A DNA stretch of 64,000 bases, from assembly GCA_014773175.1 (NCBI GenBank), contig VXCM01001395.1:39843-103842 (forward strand). Direction: 5' to 3'. Position 1 is the first letter of the stretch; each line of letters starts with the position of its first letter. The translations under genes and the position numbers were made by a program. The notes under the pieces are model-generated. The model searched no databases. It was given only the letters and a program-made list of their open reading frames with translations, and had not been told where the DNA came from. Source of the stretch: Lucifuga dentata (lineage: Eukaryota > Chordata > Actinopteri > Ophidiiformes > Bythitidae). Shown here piece after piece: positions 61,633-64,000 of the stretch.

Positions 61633-62407
61633 AATATTAAGAATGAGAAAATAAAACATATAACATATACGACATTGAGCACTATTAATACCTTAAAAGG
61701 TAGAACACTTTCAAAATGCCAAAACCAGCATTAAAAGATAATTAAAATGCCTAAAGTCACATAAACTGTATTGTGCCTTTTAGTGCCAGCCAATCTTTGC
61801 ATTTATCGAGATAAGTAAAGAATTTCAAGTTTAACATACACAGCACCTGAAGACCAGTGCCTTGACTTTGTATCAGTTAGAAAATTACATTAATTAATTA
61901 AACGAATTTAAAAAATGTTTTTAACACACAGGGGTTCCCAACAAAAATAATGGAGGAGCCAGCCCTGATAACACCACAAGCAAAGTAACATTCAAAATCT
62001 ATGGATGTACAAATTGAAACAAAGCATTAAGCACAACTAGAATTAAGCATAATGTAACTGGGACATTTTGAGAGAAATAATAAATGACAAATGTAAAGTA
62101 TCCTGTTGTTGTAAATGTTGCATGTTATAAACAGAAATTACAACTGCAGAGCAACATAAAGAAAAAAACTCATGTCTGACAATGTAAATAAAAATTTAGT
62201 TACACACTGGACCAGTCTTCTAGATGCAACTGATGCTAAATAACTGAAAATTGATCAAAAACAAAGTTTACAGACTAAATCTTGATTCTTATCCAAAACA
62301 GTAATAAATCGTAAAAACTGACCTGTCTTTCTGGTGGATTGTGGTCAGGCAACTCATATGCTCTATTTTCAATCAAATTGTTAGTCACATGAAAACAAAA
62401 TAAAGAC
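61633..62407. other. Intergenic/3' flank between mier3 and elac1
   Basis: No coding motif. Part is presumably the elac1 3' UTR, but no canonical minus-strand AATAAA was confidently placed. Confidence 0.5.
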
Positions 62408-62889
62408 TTATTTCTGTGGCCTTTTGAGTGGTATGGCTATAGTCAAAAAGTCCTCAGCCAGAGTTGCTTCTATCCCACTGCCCTGCAGAGCCTCCTCAGC
62501 TTGTCTTTTGAGCTCTGAAACGTTGTCTTCATCACCTTCTTTCTTCAAGGCACAGGGCTTGTACCTCTGACTGAAGTGGTACAGCACCAGCCTGTGTACA
62601 TGGCAAGCCCGTGCCACCGCCGCCGCCATTTCAGGTGTACTGTGCCCATGTTCCACTGCTTTCTCATAGTGCTCATTTCCCAGCGTGGCCTCATGAATCA
62701 GAATATCTGCTCCATTGCACACACTCAGTGGTCCTTCCCCCAGGACAGAGCTGCAGTCCCCAAAAAGGCAGACTTTCCTCCCCGGAATGGCTTCCTCCAG
62801 CATCTCACTAGGCAAAACCACACGCCCACTCTCCAGCATCACCGACTCCCCCGCTTTCAGGTGCCCATAAAGAGGCCCTGGTTTCAGGC
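62408..62889 (-). CDS. elac1: ELAC1, zinc phosphodiesterase (tRNase Z short form), last exon
   Basis: Partial gene, minus strand; the upstream exons are outside the window. tRNase Z of the metallo-beta-lactamase fold; the short form acts on tRNA 3' ends in the cytosol. The last exon encodes about 160 residues ending in TAA (62408-62410). Seen: KPGPLYGHLKAGESV (substrate region), GRKVCLFGDCS with a metal-ligand Asp, DILIHEATL, EHGHSTPEMAA (the family HST loop), LVLYHFSQRYKP with the last metal-binding His, and TLAEDFLTIAIP near the end. All agree with vertebrate ELAC1 from memory. The acceptor is chosen at TCCCTCAG|GCCTG (exon starts 62889). The frame stays open to 62959, so a slightly earlier acceptor is possible. 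Nothing suggests a pseudogene. It converges tail-to-tail with mier3. Confidence 0.88.
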
Positions 62890-63382
62890 CTGAGGGACAC
62901 AAAGCATTCAAAGCAGTCCAAGAAGATGCATTTGTCTGAGGTGCCATGAGTGCAAACATGTTTTGGTGACATCTGCATGAATTAGATTCTTCAACCTGGA
63001 CAGGCTAGTTCCATATTCTGGCCAACAATAATGTGTGTCTGGATATACATGCCAAAATGCAATACAAACTTTCTATTTGCATTTTTTAATGTCAAAATCC
63101 ATGATATGTTGGATAATTCTAATATTTAATAGTTACTGTACATCTACAAAGTGCAAATATAAACACAAATGTCATTCCACAGAAGTGAAATAAAGTGCTC
63201 AAGTGACTGAAAGAACATAGGGAGCTGGTTTTTCAAAAATTAGGAAAAAATTGGGGAACATTGTAAAAAAAAAGTTAATATGACGCTCATAACTAAAAAT
63301 AGAGAAACTGATGCTAAAATAATTGTGTTAAATTGAGAGGAACCTGACTAAGAGAAATAAATAATAGCTAAAAACTGAGATA
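62890..63382. other. elac1 intron sequence, nothing else recognised
   Basis: AT-rich, with no exon or repeat recognised. Confidence 0.5.
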
Positions 63383-64000
63383 TCCTGAGACATCCTTGAG
63401 GGGCTCCAGTCAAGGATGTCTCAGCTCGCCAGTCATATTTATGGATATACTAATGAGTGCTCAGCTAAGCACTCACAGAACTACATTTTTAAATACTCTG
63501 ATGATACTGCCATTTTAAGTTTACTTTATAAGCAAGAGGATATATCCATTTATCATTCTGAAATAAGGGAGTTTGTGGCATGGTGTGACAGCAACCACTT
63601 AACTATAAATATAAAGAAAACTGAGGAGATTGTATTCAATCCTAAGGCGGTGGGTGATCACAGTTCTGTGATTATTCATAATCAGCCTATTGCATAAGTC
63701 CAATCCTACAAGTACCTTGGTGTTTATACTGAAAGCACTTTTACCTGGAACACTTGTGGATTGGGTCTGCTCTCGTTTACAGCAGAGACTGTACTTTTTA
63801 TGCAGACTGTGTTTGTATGGCGTTGATCAAAAAATCATGCTTCTGTTCTACCAGGCTGTGTTAGAAAGCATAATCAGATACGGAATGACAGCATGGTATG
63901 GGAATCTCTCCGTGAAAGTTAAATCAAAATTAATACACTTGGTACAGATCGCCATGAAAATCATAGGTCAGAAAGATCATCACAGCCTTCAGTCTCTTTA
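63383..64000 (+). mobile_element. Decayed non-LTR retrotransposon (LINE) reverse transcriptase fragment
   Basis: Translations on the plus strand give reverse transcriptase motifs in shifting frames: QGCLSSPVIF (motif B), YTNECS, KYSDDTAILSLL (catalytic DD), then WCDSNHLTINIKKTEE, KYLGVY and farther on LLFYQAVLESIIRYG. At least two frameshifts and an in-frame stop at 63695-63697 show it is dead. The order and spacing fit jockey-superfamily elements (L2/CR1/Rex1-like). It continues past the window edge and lies in the upstream intron or flank of elac1, opposite in orientation. Confidence 0.88.

Noticed and set aside
61925..61945. hAT-like end CAGGGGTTCCCAAC
   Set aside because: No matching inverted partner or 8-bp duplication found nearby.
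62576..62893. Plus-strand frames over the elac1 exon
   Set aside because: Shadows of the minus-strand elac1 coding sequence, which carries all family motifs.

Overview
This is a window of vertebrate nuclear DNA, almost certainly a teleost fish. It has intron-containing genes with GT-AG junctions, an AT-rich background, many CA/GT/TA microsatellites, and interspersed repeats of fish type (a Tc1-like element, LINE 3' tails ending in AATAAAG-type sequence, a LINE reverse transcriptase fragment). Twelve single Ns sit in homopolymers, simple repeats or exact duplications, which marks a draft assembly with joined contigs. Four protein-coding genes are recognisable, and I rebuilt their exons from splice sites and remembered family sequences. 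REGION 1-677: the last three exons of an ATPSCKMT/ANTKMT-family lysine methyltransferase, plus strand. 678-2664 is its downstream flank and holds a deleted Tc1-like transposon. REGION 2665-8388: a complete plk2 (polo-like kinase 2) gene with 14 coding exons predicting 656 aa. It has a compact TATA promoter with a perfect CRE and a CArG-like box, and an AU-rich element just before the poly(A) signal, fitting an immediate-early gene. REGION 8.4-49.5 kb: about 41 kb without a recognisable protein-coding gene. It holds microsatellites, four copies or part-copies of one interspersed repeat family, LINE 3' tails, a histone-H1-tail-like ORF, an orphan promoter/first-exon candidate near 15.7-15.9 kb, and several foldbacks. 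REGION 49.4-58.6 kb: a complete mier3 gene with 13 coding exons. It predicts about 547 aa after allowing for a 67-bp assembly duplication that breaks its last exon, and has a 2.5-kb 3' UTR. REGION 58.6-62.4 kb: a cluster of CRE-like sites, a strongly AT-rich stretch of recurring words, and the second copy of an unidentified repeat also found at 13.9 kb. REGION 62.4-64.0 kb: the 3' end of elac1 (tRNase Z short form) on the minus strand, converging on mier3, then a decayed LINE reverse transcriptase running off the window. Plk2 and mier3 lie near each other in human 5q11 and the ATPSCKMT gene is on human 5p, so most of the window is one conserved linkage group. Elac1 is on human chromosome 18, so its position here is a lineage-specific junction. 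The genes have unrelated jobs (mitochondrial lysine methylation, stress/activity-induced kinase, HDAC-recruiting repressor, tRNA 3' processing) and form no operon-like unit. I found no CRISPR array, rRNA, convincing tRNA or new multi-gene system.
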